Of a stretch of 64,000 bases of DNA, positions 35,819 to 45,726 are shown piece after piece. The stretch is from positions 175,888-239,887 of the forward strand of contig NZ_CABFMQ020000087.1 in NCBI RefSeq assembly GCF_901905185.1, in the 5' to 3' direction. The position numbers and the translations under genes were made by a program. The stretch comes from Methylocella tundrae. GTDB lineage: Bacteria > Pseudomonadota > Alphaproteobacteria > Rhizobiales > Beijerinckiaceae. Positions within the stretch are counted from its first letter, which is position 1, and each line of letters begins with the position of its first letter. The notes under the pieces were generated by a model that saw only the letters and a program-made list of their open reading frames with translations, made no database searches and was not told the DNA's origin.

Positions 35819-36531
35819 GCGCCGTCTTGCTCGATGCGCGCGGCCTTGAGATCGGCTACGGCGCCAGCGTCGTCGTCAAGGGCGTTGATCTTGCTGTCGG
35901 CGCGGGCCAGATCGTCTGCCTCATCGGCGCCAACGGCGCCGGAAAGACCACCATCCTGCGTGGCGTCTCCGGACTTCTGAAAATCCGCGCCGGCTCCGTC
36001 ACATTCGACGGCGAGACTTTGACCAATCGTCCGGCTCATGTCATCGCGCGAAAGAAAATCGCGCATGTCCCTGAAGGCCGGCAGATTTTCGCGCAGATGA
36101 GCGTCGCGGAAAATCTTCTCGCGGGTGCCTATCTCGAACGCGACGCAGCCGAAATCGAAAGGCGGCGCGAAAAAGCGCTCGCCCGCTTTCCCCGGCTGAA
36201 AGAGCGCCTCTCTCAGAGCGCGGGGCTTTTGTCCGGCGGCGAACAGCAGATGCTGGCGATCGCCCGCGCTTTGATGGCCGGCCCGAAGCTGCTGCTCCTC
36301 GACGAGCCATCGATGGGGCTCGCGCCGCTCTTCGTCGAAGAGATTTTTTCCATCATCAAATCGTTGAAAGACGAAGGCCGCACCATTCTCCTCGTCGAGC
36401 AGAACGCCCACGCCGCGCTGGAGATCGCGGACCATGCCTATGTGCTGGAGAACGGGCGGATCAAATTGCAGGGCTCCGGCCGCGAAATGCTGGAGCATGA
36501 CGACATCTCCGCCGCCTATCTCGGAGGGTGA
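35815..36531 (+). CDS. livF: LivF-type ABC transporter ATP-binding protein
   Basis: 238 residues, normal for LivF. It shows Walker A GANGAGKTT (about 41-49), HVPEGRQIFAQMSVAENLL (the LivF hallmark), signature LSGGEQQMLAIARALM, Walker B LLLLDEPSMGLAP and C-terminal AYLGG. It ends the livMGF group. Confidence 0.96.
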   Translation: MSAVLLDARGLEIGYGASVVVKGVDLAVGAGQIVCLIGANGAGKTTILRGVSGLLKIRAGSVTFDGETLTNRPAHVIARKKIAHVPEGRQIFAQMSVAENLLAGAYLERDAAEIERRREKALARFPRLKERLSQSAGLLSGGEQQMLAIARALMAGPKLLLLDEPSMGLAPLFVEEIFSIIKSLKDEGRTILLVEQNAHAALEIADHAYVLENGRIKLQGSGREMLEHDDISAAYLGG

Positions 36532-36624
36532 AGAAGAGACAGGCGATCGATCGCGACCAGTAATCACCGCGTGCGCTTTACGCCTCTGCGCTCTACAAGA
36601 AACTGTGAGGTATGAGAAAGTCGC

Positions 36625-37863
36625 ATGCTCTGGCTTCCACCGCCCCTGTCCGGTTTTGCCGTCGCCGTTGCTCTCGGGCTGCTGATCGGCATCGAACGCG
36701 AGCGCAGTAAAGGCGCCGGTCCGTCGAGGGGACCCGCCGGCGTGCGGACCTTCACTGTCACGGCTTTGCTCGGCGCCGTCGCTTTTCATATCGGCGGCTT
36801 GCTTCTGCTGGCGATCGTAACGGGGTGCGTCGCCTCTCTCGTCGCGGTGTCCTATCTGCGGACGCCGGTCGGCGACCCCGGCCTCACGACCGAGGTCGCG
36901 CTCGCCTTCATGCCCGTGCTCGGCGCGCTCGCGGTGACGGACGAGGCCCTCGCCGCCACCGTCGGCGTCGTCATCGCCATTCTTCTCGCCGCCAAGGCCC
37001 CTATCCACAGTTTTGCGACGGCAATTCTCAGCAGGACCGAAGTCAACGACATGCTTGTCTTCGCTGCGGCGACGCTGGTGGTCTTTCCGCAGCTCCCGAA
37101 CCGCTATATGGGGCCTTTCGAGTCGCTCAATCCGCGATCGATCTGGCTGCTTGTCATCCTTGTCCTGGCGGTCGGCGCCCTCGGCCATATCGCGCAGCGG
37201 GCCCTTGGCGCGCGCTTCGGTCTGCCCCTCGCCGGGCTGGCTTCGGGCTTCGCGTCAAGCGCGGCCGCGATCGGCGCGATGGCTGGCGTCGCCGCAAAAG
37301 ATCCCGCATTGATGAGGCCCGCCGCCGCGGGCGCCGTTCTCTCTACGGTTGCGACTTTCACCGTGATGGGAGCGGTCGTCGCGGCGGTGAGCCTGCCGAC
37401 CCTTCGCGCGCTCGCCCCGGCGCTCATCGCGGGAGGGTGCGCCGCCGTGATTTACGGCGCGATCTTCACGATGCGAGCCCTCCACGACGGCGAAGCGCAA
37501 AATCACCAACCCGCAGCCGCGTTCAGCATCAAGGCCGCCGTCCTGCTCGCCGCCACGATGTCGGTCATGCTTGTCGCCGCGGCGGGGCTGAAAAATTGGC
37601 TCGGGGAAACAGGGATTCTCATCGGAGTGGTGGCCGCGGGCCTTGTCGACAGCCAAAGCGCTGCCATTTCGGTCGCCTCGCTCGCGGCGGCCGGCAAGCT
37701 TGCGCCCGCCGATGCGGCGCTGCCGATCGTCCTCGCCATGACAAGCAACACGGCAACCAAAATCGTGCTCGCCTTGACCCTTGGGACGCGTCCCTTCGCC
37801 GAACGCGTCGTGCCCGGTCTCGTCTTCGCAATCGCTGCGACATGGGCGGGACTTCTGGCGTGA
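36625..37863 (+). CDS. MgtC/SapB-DUF4010 family membrane protein
   Basis: 412 residues with 11 or more hydrophobic segments. The N-terminal third is MgtC/SapB-like (LGLLIGIERERSKG, GVRTFTVTALLGAVAF, TEVALAFMPVLGALAVTDEALAA). The C-terminal two thirds match DUF4010 (LPLAGLASGFASSAAAIGAMAG and MTSNTATKIVLALTLGTRPFA). The fusion is common in bacteria; MgtC relates to Mg2+ homeostasis and acid survival, but transport by this family is unproven. GAGGT lies upstream of the ATG. It is convergent with ppk2. Confidence 0.85.
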   Translation: MLWLPPPLSGFAVAVALGLLIGIERERSKGAGPSRGPAGVRTFTVTALLGAVAFHIGGLLLLAIVTGCVASLVAVSYLRTPVGDPGLTTEVALAFMPVLGALAVTDEALAATVGVVIAILLAAKAPIHSFATAILSRTEVNDMLVFAAATLVVFPQLPNRYMGPFESLNPRSIWLLVILVLAVGALGHIAQRALGARFGLPLAGLASGFASSAAAIGAMAGVAAKDPALMRPAAAGAVLSTVATFTVMGAVVAAVSLPTLRALAPALIAGGCAAVIYGAIFTMRALHDGEAQNHQPAAAFSIKAAVLLAATMSVMLVAAAGLKNWLGETGILIGVVAAGLVDSQSAAISVASLAAAGKLAPADAALPIVLAMTSNTATKIVLALTLGTRPFAERVVPGLVFAIAATWAGLLA

Positions 37864-37912
37864 CGGCTCGCAGGAAAACGCGATCGCCTCGGAGCCGCAG
37901 CCGGCGCCAGTG

Positions 37913-38728
37913 TCAGAATGCCTCCTCAACCCATCTGAAGGGATAGTCCGGCTCCTTGTAGCCTTCCGGCTTCTGACGTTCCGGAAGCTCGACCTTCTTG
38001 CGTTCCACGTCCTCATAAGGGATATGGGCGAGAAGATGCTTGATGACATTGAGGCGCATGCGCTTCTTGTTATCGGAGTTGGCGGCGTACCACGGCGCCC
38101 AGGGCGTATCGGTCGCAGCGAACATGGCGTCCCGCGCACGCGAATATTCGTACCAGCGGCTGTAGGATTTGAGATCCATCTCCGACAGCTTCCAGATCTT
38201 CCGCCCGTCCGTGATGCGCTGTTCGAGGCGGCGCGTCTGCTCCTCCGGGCTCACCTCAAGCCAATATTTGAGCAGATAGATTCCAGACTGCACCATCAGC
38301 TTTTCGAAGGCGGGCGTCAGGTTCAGAAACTGCTCCGTCTGCTCCTTCGTGCAAAAACCCATGACGCGCTCGACGCCCGCGCGATTGTACCAGCTGCGGT
38401 CGAAGATCATGACTTCTCCAGCGGCCGGCAGATGGGTTACAAAGCGCTGGATATGCATTTGCGATTTTTCGCGCTCAGTCGGCGCAGGGAGAGCGATGAT
38501 CTTGAAGACCCGCGGGCTGACGCGTTCGGTCAAGGCCCGGATGACGCCGCCCTTGCCGGCGCCGTCGCGTCCTTCGAAAACGATACAGACCTTCTTACCT
38601 TCGCGCTTCACCCATTCCTGCAGCTTGACAATCTCGACGGAAAGCTTTGCAAGCTCCGCTTCATATTGCCTGCGCTTCAGCTTGCCCGCGCTGTCCTGCG
38701 TCTCGGCGTCCTGCTCGGCCTCGGTCAT
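37913..38728 (-). CDS. ppk2: Polyphosphate kinase 2 family protein
   Basis: 271 residues from the ATG at 38728; an in-frame ATG at 38791 would overlap the upstream gene by 52 bp. Walker A is FEGRDGAGKGG (about 50-60), Walker B MIFDRSWYNRAGVERVMGF, with a C-terminal YEDVERKKVELPER and WVEEAF typical of one-domain PPK2. It transfers phosphate between polyphosphate and nucleoside diphosphates; the preferred nucleotide cannot be set by eye. It starts 11 nt after the stop of a small gene of unknown function. Confidence 0.92.
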   Translation of the reverse strand: MTEAEQDAETQDSAGKLKRRQYEAELAKLSVEIVKLQEWVKREGKKVCIVFEGRDGAGKGGVIRALTERVSPRVFKIIALPAPTEREKSQMHIQRFVTHLPAAGEVMIFDRSWYNRAGVERVMGFCTKEQTEQFLNLTPAFEKLMVQSGIYLLKYWLEVSPEEQTRRLEQRITDGRKIWKLSEMDLKSYSRWYEYSRARDAMFAATDTPWAPWYAANSDNKKRMRLNVIKHLLAHIPYEDVERKKVELPERQKPEGYKEPDYPFRWVEEAF

Positions 38729-38739
38729 GGCTTGCACTC

Positions 38740-39216
38740 TTACTTCCAGGTCAGAAACATTCCGACGTCGCCGGGAAAGCCCTCCGGCCATTCAATGATC
38801 ATCGCCTTTAGCCCATAGCCGAGGGGTTGAAGCTTGTCCTTCCATATCTGGTGCACTTGGAGCGGCAAACCGATCAGCGTTTCGGGCCAGCCCTCCTCGG
38901 TATTGTTGATCGCCCGGCCGTGGTCCGTGCAAAGTTCGGAAGGGAATCGTCCGATCAGCATTTCGCGCTCGCCACGCTCTGCCGCGAGCTTCACGCGATG
39001 CATGAAGGCGCTGATTTTTTCAGGCGTCAGTTCGATCGGCCTGGAAAGCCTTTCGATCAAATCCTTCTTCGCCTGATCGGCCGCCTGCATCGCGACATAG
39101 GATTGCGACGCCTTCGCTGATTCGACCTCCGCGACATAAGCCTTGAGGTCGGCGACGGACATGAAGGCTTCGTCATCAATGAGTGGCCGCGCGGCTGTCG
39201 TTTCTTTCTCGCTCAT
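38740..39216 (-). CDS. Hypothetical protein upstream of ppk2
   Basis: 158 residues, no signal peptide. The N-terminal half is Ala/Glu/Lys-rich and likely helical (FMSVADLKAYVAEVESAKAS). The C-terminal half has RFPSELCTDHGRAINN and GYGLKAMIIEWPEGFPGDVGMFLTWK, which looks like a compact folded domain. I do not recognise the family. The 11-nt spacing to ppk2 suggests an operon and perhaps a role in polyphosphate metabolism. Confidence 0.72.
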   Translation of the reverse strand: MSEKETTAARPLIDDEAFMSVADLKAYVAEVESAKASQSYVAMQAADQAKKDLIERLSRPIELTPEKISAFMHRVKLAAERGEREMLIGRFPSELCTDHGRAINNTEEGWPETLIGLPLQVHQIWKDKLQPLGYGLKAMIIEWPEGFPGDVGMFLTWK

Positions 39217-39313
39217 GGTCGCCCTCCCTTTTTATGCAAAGGTTAGCGCGATACTCTACGCTTCCAATTGATCGGCATCAAAAGGTTTCGCCGCGAGCAG
39301 CGAGGCCAACCCT

Positions 39314-41119
39314 TCAGCTATCCATCTTCAGCGCGGCGATGAAGGCCTCCTGCGGGATCTCGACCTTGCCGAACTGGCGCATTTTCTTCTTGCCGGCCTT
39401 TTGCTTGTCGAGCAGCTTGCGTTTACGCGTGGCGTCGCCGCCATAGCACTTGGCCGTCACATCCTTGCGCAGCGCCTTCACTGTCTCGCGCGCGATGATC
39501 TTGCCGCCGATCGCCGCCTGGATCGGGATCTGGAACATATGCTGAGGGATCAGCTCCTTCAGCTTTTCGACCATCGCCCGTCCGCGCATTTCGGCGCGCT
39601 CGCGATGCACCAGCATGGAGAGCGCGTCGACCGGCTCGGCATTGACGAGAATCGACATTTTGACGAGATCACCGGGACGATAGTCGGTGATCGCGTAGTC
39701 GAAGCTGGCGTAACCTTTCGAGATCGACTTCAGCCGGTCGTAGAAGTCGAACACCACTTCATTAAGCGGCAGGTCGTAGACCGCCATCGCGCGCTTGCCG
39801 ACATAATTGAGGTCAACCTGCAGGCCGCGCCGCTCCTGGCAGAGTTTCAATACCGCGCCGAGGTAATCGTCGGGCGTTAGAATCGTCGCGCGGATCCATG
39901 GCTCTTCGATCGTTTCGATCTTGGTTGGATCGGGCATGTCGGCCGGGTTATGCAATTCGACGATTTCGCCGTCGCGCTGCACGATCCTGTAGATGACGGA
40001 GGGCGCGGTCGCGATGAGATCGAGGTTGAACTCGCGCTCGAGGCGCTCCTGAATGATTTCGAGATGCAGCAGGCCGAGGAAACCACAGCGAAAGCCAAAG
40101 CCGAGCGCGGCCGAGCTTTCCATCTCGTAGGAAAAGCTGGCGTCGTTCAGCCGAAGCCGTCCCATTGCGGCGCGCAGATCCTCGAAATCGGCGGCGTCGA
40201 CGGGGAATAAACCACAGAAGACAACAGGCTGCGCCGGTTTGAAGCCGGGCAGCGCCTCGACGCAGGGCCCGCGCTCGTCGGTAATTGTGTCGCCAACGCG
40301 TGTGTCCGCCACCTGCTTGATCTGCGCGGTGATGAAGCCGACCTCGCCCGGGCCGAGCTCCGCCCTATCCTGCATCTTCGGACGGAACACGCCGATCCGA
40401 TCGACCTCATAATGAGCGTCGGCGCCCATCATCTTGATTTTCTGATGTTTCCTCAGCGTGCCGTCGATGACGCGCACGAGCACCACGACCCCGAGATAGG
40501 CGTCATACCAGCTATCGACCAGCAAAGCCTTCAAAGGCGCCGTCTCATCGCCCTTCGGCGGCGGCAGGCGGGTGACGATGGCCTCCAGCACGAGGTCGAT
40601 GCCGATGCCGGTCTTGGCCGAGATCAGTACGGCGTTCGAAGCGTCGAGCCCGATCACATCCTCGATCTGCTGCTTGATCCGCTCAGGCTCGGCGGCGGGC
40701 AGGTCGATTTTGTTCAGGACCGGCACGATCTCGTGGCCCGCGTCGAGCGCGTGATAGACGTTGGCGAGCGTTTGCGCCTCGACGCCCTGGCTGGCGTCGA
40801 CGACAAGGAGCGAACCTTCGCAGGCGGCGAGCGAGCGCGAGACCTCATAGGCGAAGTCGACGTGGCCCGGCGTATCCATGAGGTTCAATATATAGGTCTT
40901 GCCGTCCTTCGCCTTATACTCGAGCCGGACCGTCTGCGCCTTGATGGTGATGCCACGCTCGCGCTCAATATCCATGGAATCGAGCACCTGCTCGACCATG
41001 TCTCGCTCGGCGACGGTTCCGGTCGCCTGTATGAGGCGGTCGGCCAGCGTCGATTTGCCATGGTCGATATGGGCGACGATGGAGAAATTGCGGATGTTTT
41101 CGATGGCGTGCGTTGTCAT
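39314..41119 (-). CDS. lepA: Elongation factor 4 (LepA)
   Basis: 601 residues, normal length. GTPase motifs are [14 protein letters not shown] (G1), [12 protein letters not shown] (G3) and LNKIDLPAA (G4). The family C-terminal domain ends in [22 protein letters not shown]. LepA is a ribosomal translocase-like GTPase that back-translocates or aids assembly of the 30S subunit. It stands alone. Confidence 0.97.
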   Translation of the reverse strand: MTTHAIENIRNFSIVAHIDHGKSTLADRLIQATGTVAERDMVEQVLDSMDIERERGITIKAQTVRLEYKAKDGKTYILNLMDTPGHVDFAYEVSRSLAACEGSLLVVDASQGVEAQTLANVYHALDAGHEIVPVLNKIDLPAAEPERIKQQIEDVIGLDASNAVLISAKTGIGIDLVLEAIVTRLPPPKGDETAPLKALLVDSWYDAYLGVVVLVRVIDGTLRKHQKIKMMGADAHYEVDRIGVFRPKMQDRAELGPGEVGFITAQIKQVADTRVGDTITDERGPCVEALPGFKPAQPVVFCGLFPVDAADFEDLRAAMGRLRLNDASFSYEMESSAALGFGFRCGFLGLLHLEIIQERLEREFNLDLIATAPSVIYRIVQRDGEIVELHNPADMPDPTKIETIEEPWIRATILTPDDYLGAVLKLCQERRGLQVDLNYVGKRAMAVYDLPLNEVVFDFYDRLKSISKGYASFDYAITDYRPGDLVKMSILVNAEPVDALSMLVHRERAEMRGRAMVEKLKELIPQHMFQIPIQAAIGGKIIARETVKALRKDVTAKCYGGDATRKRKLLDKQKAGKKKMRQFGKVEIPQEAFIAALKMDS

Positions 41120-41316
41120 CCTTGCGAGATAGCAGGCGGAGGCCGTGAAGAAAAGGCGACATGTGGCTTTGCCCGCCGCGACGTGATCCTCGCAGCTGCG
41201 GGAATGGGCCGCAGCGAACTGCCGCGTTCCCGGTTTGGAGCGAAAGCTGCCGATGCTTACATACTCCGCCGGGCGCTCGCCTTGAGCCGGCGCGGGACAC
41301 CGGAGATGCTTTGGAC

Positions 41317-42381
41317 ATGACGAGACAGGCGCTTGTGGTCGGGGCCAGCGGCATCGTGGGAAATACGCTTGCCCGGCATTTAGCCGGAAAGGGCTGGAAG
41401 ACCTATGGGCTGGCGCGGCGTCCGCCTTCCGGCCTGCAAGGGGTCGTTCCTCTCGCCGCCGATCTTCAGGATAAGGCGTCGCTGCGGGCCGCTCTGGAAT
41501 CGTTGCGTCCCACTCATGTCTTTCTCGCGACCTGGCTGCGGCAGCCGACGGAGGCGGAGAACATCAAGGTCAACAGCGCCATGACGCGCAATCTGCTCGA
41601 CGCGCTCTCGCCGACGGGGTCGGTGCGCCATGTCGCGCTGGTGACCGGGCTGAAGCACTACCTCGGTCCTTTCGAGGCTTACGGGAAGGGAGCGTTGCCT
41701 GCGACGCCGTTCCGGGAGGAGCAGCCGCGCCTCAATGTCGAAAATTTCTATTACGCCCAGGAGGACGAGCTTTTCGCCGCGGCGCAACGCGACGGCTTCG
41801 GCTGGAGCGTGCATCGGCCGCATACGGTGATCGGCTACGCGCTCGGCAACGCCATGAACATGGGAACAACCCTCGCGGCCTACGCCACGATCTGCCGCGA
41901 AACGGGGAGGCCCTTCCGCTTCCCTGGCTCGGCCGCGCAATGGAACGGGCTGAGCGACATGACGGACGCGCGCCAGCTCGCCAGACATCTCGAATGGGCC
42001 GCAACGACCGAAGCGGCGCGCGATCAGGCGTTCAACATCGTCAATGGCGACATCTTCCGCTGGAACTGGATGTGGCCTCGGCTCGCCGGCTGGTTCGGCC
42101 TCGATCCGGCGCCCTTCGACGGCGAGCGCATCCCGTTAGAGGTCCAGCTTGCCGACGCGGCGCCGATTTGGGCGGAGATCGCCCGCAAGCATGGCCTCGT
42201 CGAATCCGACCTCTCGGTCGTCGCTTCAGCTTGGCATACCGACGCCGATCTCGGCCGCCCGATCGAGGTCGTCACCGATATGACGAAGAGCCGCAAGCTC
42301 GGCTTTCTCGACTACCAGGCTACCGATGATTCCTTCTTCGACCTCTTTGCTCGTCTGCGCGCGGATCGTGTCATTCCATGA
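41317..42381 (+). CDS. SDR family NAD(P)-dependent reductase, PRISE-like
   Basis: 354 residues from the ATG at 41317; the frame is open further but without signals. It has N-terminal [21 protein letters not shown] (NAD(P) binding), [29 protein letters not shown] and [21 protein letters not shown]. Together these match the PRISE group (progesterone 5-beta-reductase/iridoid synthase-like), where the catalytic Tyr sits in NFYY instead of the classical YxxxK. Members reduce enones. The bacterial substrate is unknown. Confidence 0.85.
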   Translation: MTRQALVVGASGIVGNTLARHLAGKGWKTYGLARRPPSGLQGVVPLAADLQDKASLRAALESLRPTHVFLATWLRQPTEAENIKVNSAMTRNLLDALSPTGSVRHVALVTGLKHYLGPFEAYGKGALPATPFREEQPRLNVENFYYAQEDELFAAAQRDGFGWSVHRPHTVIGYALGNAMNMGTTLAAYATICRETGRPFRFPGSAAQWNGLSDMTDARQLARHLEWAATTEAARDQAFNIVNGDIFRWNWMWPRLAGWFGLDPAPFDGERIPLEVQLADAAPIWAEIARKHGLVESDLSVVASAWHTDADLGRPIEVVTDMTKSRKLGFLDYQATDDSFFDLFARLRADRVIP

Positions 42382-42422
42382 AAACGGATAAGGACACATC
42401 GGTTTCGCCGCCGCAGCGCCGT

Positions 42423-43424
42423 TCAGCCTCCGCGCGGATGCGCCGAGCGATAGGCCTCGACGAGCCGGGCGCTGTCGACCGCCGTGTAAATCTGCGTCGT
42501 GGAGAGCGAGGCGTGGCCGAGCAATTCCTGGATGGCGCGAAGATCGCCGCCACGCCCGAGGAGATGGGTGGCGAAGGAATGGCGCAGCGCATGCGGCGTC
42601 GCGGTATCCGGCAGGCCGAGCGCGCCGCGCAACCGCTCGACCGCGAGCTGGATGATGCGCGGGGACAGCGGCGCTCCCTTCGCGCCCACGAACAAATGCC
42701 GGTCCGGCGGAAGGTTATAAGGACATAGATCGAGATAGGTTTCGATCCCGCGCCGCACAGGCGCGATGATCGGCGTGTCGCGCGTCTTCTTGCCTTTGCC
42801 GACGACTCTCAGCACATCCAGCGCGCCGACTGGCGCATCCGATCGCTTGATCGACAGGGCCTCGGAAATGCGCAGCCCCGCGCCATAGAGTAGCCCGAGA
42901 ACGGCGGCGTCGCGCGCCAGTATCCAGGCGGGACGATTTTCTCCTGCCCGCACATCGACGCCGGTCAGCGCGCGCGCGGCGCTCGCCGTCAAGGGCTTTG
43001 GCAGCCGGCGCGAGGTTTTGGGCGCGCGCACCGCCGCGAAGGCCCCGCTCTGCCCGTGTCCGTTACGCTCGAGATAGCGCGTGAAATTGCGAAGGCCCGC
43101 GAGCTGCCGCAAAAGGGAGCGGCTGCCGACGCCCGCCTCCCGGCGCGAGGCCATGAAGGCGCGCAGATCGCCCGGCGCAAGATCGCGAATCATCGTAAGC
43201 GACGGAGTTGCGCCGAAGTGAATGGTGGCGAAGGCCAGAAATTGGCGAAGGTCGCGGGTGTACGCTTCGAGCGTCAGATCAGCGACCCGGCGTTCGCCCG
43301 CCAAATACGCGAGCCACGCGCGGGCAAGCACCAAAAGCTCGGCATCCGCGTGAGCGAAGAGCGCCAGGTGATCGGGCAACGCCGTCGGAACAAGGCCGAT
43401 ATCGGGGGTTTTTGCGCGGGACAT
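42423..43424 (-). CDS. xerC: Tyrosine recombinase XerC
   Basis: 333 residues. The N-terminal SAM-like domain is followed by the catalytic domain with R (GLRISEALS), K (VGKGKKTRDTP), HxxR (HALRHSFATHLL), H/W (LLGHASLSTTQIY) and the Tyr nucleophile in that last segment. Length and sequence fit the chromosomal dimer resolution recombinase rather than a mobile-element integrase. There are no attachment-site repeats or mobility genes nearby. Confidence 0.92.
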   Translation of the reverse strand: MSRAKTPDIGLVPTALPDHLALFAHADAELLVLARAWLAYLAGERRVADLTLEAYTRDLRQFLAFATIHFGATPSLTMIRDLAPGDLRAFMASRREAGVGSRSLLRQLAGLRNFTRYLERNGHGQSGAFAAVRAPKTSRRLPKPLTASAARALTGVDVRAGENRPAWILARDAAVLGLLYGAGLRISEALSIKRSDAPVGALDVLRVVGKGKKTRDTPIIAPVRRGIETYLDLCPYNLPPDRHLFVGAKGAPLSPRIIQLAVERLRGALGLPDTATPHALRHSFATHLLGRGGDLRAIQELLGHASLSTTQIYTAVDSARLVEAYRSAHPRGG

Positions 43425-43508
43425 GGCGGACAGTCTCGTCCCGCAAGAGCTAACAATTGCTTAGGAAGCGGCGCGAACCTCGCGCGGACGCTGAGCAATC
43501 AATCGTAA

Positions 43509-43563
43509 GCTTTTGTTTTGCAGGATGATATCGGTCCGAAAGGCCCGTAACTTTCGGCGTCAG
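43509..43563 (+). repeat. Dispersed palindromic repeat, copy C
   Basis: GCTTTTGTTTT is followed by GGATGATATCGGTCCGAAAG and, after a short loop, CTTTCGGCGTCAG. It lies between xerC and the DUF1476 gene and matches the copies at 24971 and 60917. Confidence 0.65.
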
Positions 43564-43566
43564 ACT

Positions 43567-43884
43567 CTAGGCGCCTTTGACCTCGGCGATCGCGGCGACG
43601 AGCAATTCTTCGAGTTTGCGGCGGATCTGGTGGTCGGATAGCTGGACTCCGGCTTTGTCGAAGTCGGCTCGAACCTTCCTGAAAAACTCCTCGGCGCCTT
43701 GGGCGATGTCGGTCTGAACCACCGCGTTGGCGTAAGCTTCGGCCTCCGCGCCGGTCTTGCCGAGCATTCCCGCCGCCCAGAGCCCGAACCACTTGTTGCG
43801 GCGGGCGATTGCCTTGAACTTCAGCGCCTCGTCATGCACAAGCTGAGCTTCGAAAGCCTGTTCGCGCTTGTCGAATGTCGTCAT
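43567..43884 (-). CDS. DUF1476 family protein, F1-ATPase zeta inhibitor
   Basis: 105 residues from the ATG at 43884; the longer frame adds an unrelated stretch. It contains MTTFDKREQAFEAQLVHDEALKFKAIARRNKWFGLWAAG, the hallmark of DUF1476, the zeta subunit that inhibits the alphaproteobacterial F1-ATPase. The N-terminal inhibitory helix and the following helical bundle are intact. It stands alone between xerC and purC. Confidence 0.92.
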   Translation of the reverse strand: MTTFDKREQAFEAQLVHDEALKFKAIARRNKWFGLWAAGMLGKTGAEAEAYANAVVQTDIAQGAEEFFRKVRADFDKAGVQLSDHQIRRKLEELLVAAIAEVKGA

Positions 43885-44328
43885 GAAATCCCATCCAATT
43901 CCGGCGAATGCCGACTTTCGCTCTTTTACCCTGGTTAATTTTAGCATGATTTCTTGAAAAGGCCATTGTCGCATAGGCAATATGACGGCGCTTGAAGCGG
44001 GAGCGGGGTTGATTTCTTCTCTGTATCCGACGGCGGATGTCTGCTAGAACGGCCGGCGTCGGCCTCATGTGGGGGAATCATTTTTCAGCGTGATCTCAGT
44101 GCGTTGACTCAAAGCTGCGCGCGCGGGCCGCTTTTCGACGGGTTTGCCGCTTGGCTTGTCTCCGGGACAGAAAAGCGTGTAAGACCCTGCGGACCTGCGG
44201 CTTAGCCTCGACCCAACTTCACTCCTCCGCGGCTGAACAGCGCTCGATCAGCTGTTTGGACGCGGGCCCCAGGACGTTCACAGGAGCCACGGCCGCCAAT
44301 GGATCCTCTCAAGCCACGGTTAATCCCA
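43885..44328. other. 444-bp intergenic region before purC
   Basis: This gap must hold the promoters for the DUF1476 gene (minus) and purC (plus). No convincing promoter, riboswitch or structured RNA could be fixed. A short open frame at 44151-44354 has no coding character. Confidence 0.5.
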
Positions 44329-45093
44329 ATGAATCGCCGCCGGCGCATCTATGAAGGCAAGGCCAAGGTCCTCTATGAAGGACCCGAACCCGGCACGCTC
44401 ATCCAGCATTTCAAGGATGACGCAACCGCATTCAACGCCAAGAAGCATGAGGTCATTGACGGCAAAGGCGTCCTCAATAACAGAATCTCCGAGTTCATTT
44501 TTCAAAATCTGAACGACATCGGCGTGCCGACCCATTTCATCCGCCGCCTCAACATGCGCGAGCAGCTGATTCGCGAAGTCGAGATCATTCCGCTCGAAGT
44601 CGTCGTCCGCAACGTCGCCGCGGGCTCCCTTGCGACGCGCCTCGGCATCGAGGAAGGCACCCAGCTGCCGCGGTCGATCATCGAATTCTATTACAAGAAC
44701 GACGAACTCAACGATCCGATGGTGACGGAAGAGCACATTACCGCTTTCGGCTGGGCGAGCCCGCAGGAGATCGACGACATCATGGCGCTCGCCATAAGGG
44801 TCAATGATTTCCTGACCGGCCTGTTCCTCGGCGTCGGCATCCGCCTCGTCGACTTCAAGATGGAATGCGGCCGACTGTGGGAAGGCGATATGATGCGCAT
44901 CGCCGTCGCGGACGAGATTTCGCCCGATTCCTGCCGGCTGTGGGACATTAAATCGAACGATAAGCTCGATAAAGACCGCTTCCGCCGCGATCTCGGCGGT
45001 CTCGTCGAAGCCTATACGGAAGTTGCGCGCAGGCTCGGCATCCTGCAGGAGAATGAACAACCTCGCGCGGCCGGACCGAAGCTCGTTCGCTAG
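44329..45093 (+). CDS. purC: Phosphoribosylaminoimidazole-succinocarboxamide synthase
   Basis: 254 residues from the ATG giving the family N-terminus [18 protein letters not shown]; an earlier ATG at 44299 adds 10 unrelated residues. Landmarks are [38 protein letters not shown] (about 85-105), [14 protein letters not shown] and [12 protein letters not shown]. It joins aspartate to CAIR in purine synthesis. A strong terminator at 45312 separates it from purS. Confidence 0.97.
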   Translation: MNRRRRIYEGKAKVLYEGPEPGTLIQHFKDDATAFNAKKHEVIDGKGVLNNRISEFIFQNLNDIGVPTHFIRRLNMREQLIREVEIIPLEVVVRNVAAGSLATRLGIEEGTQLPRSIIEFYYKNDELNDPMVTEEHITAFGWASPQEIDDIMALAIRVNDFLTGLFLGVGIRLVDFKMECGRLWEGDMMRIAVADEISPDSCRLWDIKSNDKLDKDRFRRDLGGLVEAYTEVARRLGILQENEQPRAAGPKLVR

Positions 45094-45408
45094 CCGCATC
45101 GAGAAAGCTGTAAGCGTTGCCGGACGAAATGAAACGTCCGGAACGCGCGCTTTTCAATCCCGCCTTCGGCTCCAAAGCCACCGGCAAAGCCCTTGCGGAG
45201 AGTCCCTAACCTCTCTCGCAGCGGCGCTCGCGGAAGCCTTTGCGAATGAATTGTCGCGCAAAAGCCAATCCCGAGAACAAAGATTTGCGGCGCGCTGCAA
45301 ATCGAACTATCCGGAGGCTTCGGCCTCCGTTTTTGTTTCGCGGGAATTGCCCGCGCCGCGCTGGAGCAAGCGGATCGGCAGGACTTAAGCTTAAAGGGAT
45401 AGGCAGCA
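45094..45408. other. 315-bp purC-purS intergenic region
   Basis: This gap contains an intrinsic terminator at 45312-45334. The 74 bp after it (45335-45408), ending in AAAGGGATAGGCAGCA before the purS ATG, would have to hold a separate purSQL promoter if termination is complete. No gene was recognised. Confidence 0.6.
45312..45334 (+). terminator. Intrinsic terminator or attenuator before purS
   Basis: A perfect 7-bp stem CGGAGGC-TTCG-GCCTCCG (45312-45329) with a UUCG-type tetraloop is followed by TTTTT and a second T run. This is a canonical rho-independent terminator. It lies 219 bp after the purC stop and 75 bp before purS, so it may be a leader attenuator instead of a simple purC terminator. 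Confidence 0.88.
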
Positions 45409-45648
45409 ATGAAAGCCCGGGTCGTCGTCACTCTCAGAAACGGGATCCTCGATCCGCAAGGCAAGGCCATTGAAGGCGCGCTGAAGGCGCTCCATGTCAA
45501 TGGGATCAAAAGCGTGCGGCAAGGCAAGATCTTCGACGTGGAGCTCGACGCCGCCGATCATGGCGCGGCCGAAGCTGTGCTGCGGGAGGCCTGCGAAAAG
45601 CTTCTCGCCAATCAGGTGGTCGAAGATTATCAGGTCGAAATCCCCTAG
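45409..45648 (+). CDS. purS: Phosphoribosylformylglycinamidine synthase subunit PurS
   Basis: 79 residues, normal for PurS: MKARVVVTLRNGILDPQGKAIEGALKALHVNGIKSVRQGKIFDVEL. Together with PurQ and PurL it forms FGAM synthase. A ribosome site AAAGGGAT lies upstream. PurQ follows after 78 bp. It is easily missed because of its small size. Confidence 0.96.
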   Translation: MKARVVVTLRNGILDPQGKAIEGALKALHVNGIKSVRQGKIFDVELDAADHGAAEAVLREACEKLLANQVVEDYQVEIP

Positions 45649-45726
45649 GGCGTTGCCCCGCGCCGCGAGAGGCAAGCCCTCCGCGCGGCGGCCAGTCCGC
45701 AATTTGACGAGGAGTTCATCGGCTCC

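Noticed and set aside
35770..37188. 472-codon minus-strand frame opposite livF and the MgtC gene
   Set aside because: It is antisense to two well-recognised genes and no domain is visible.
42423..43424. xerC as an integrase of a mobile element
   Set aside because: Length and motifs fit chromosomal XerC, and no attachment repeats or cargo genes flank it.
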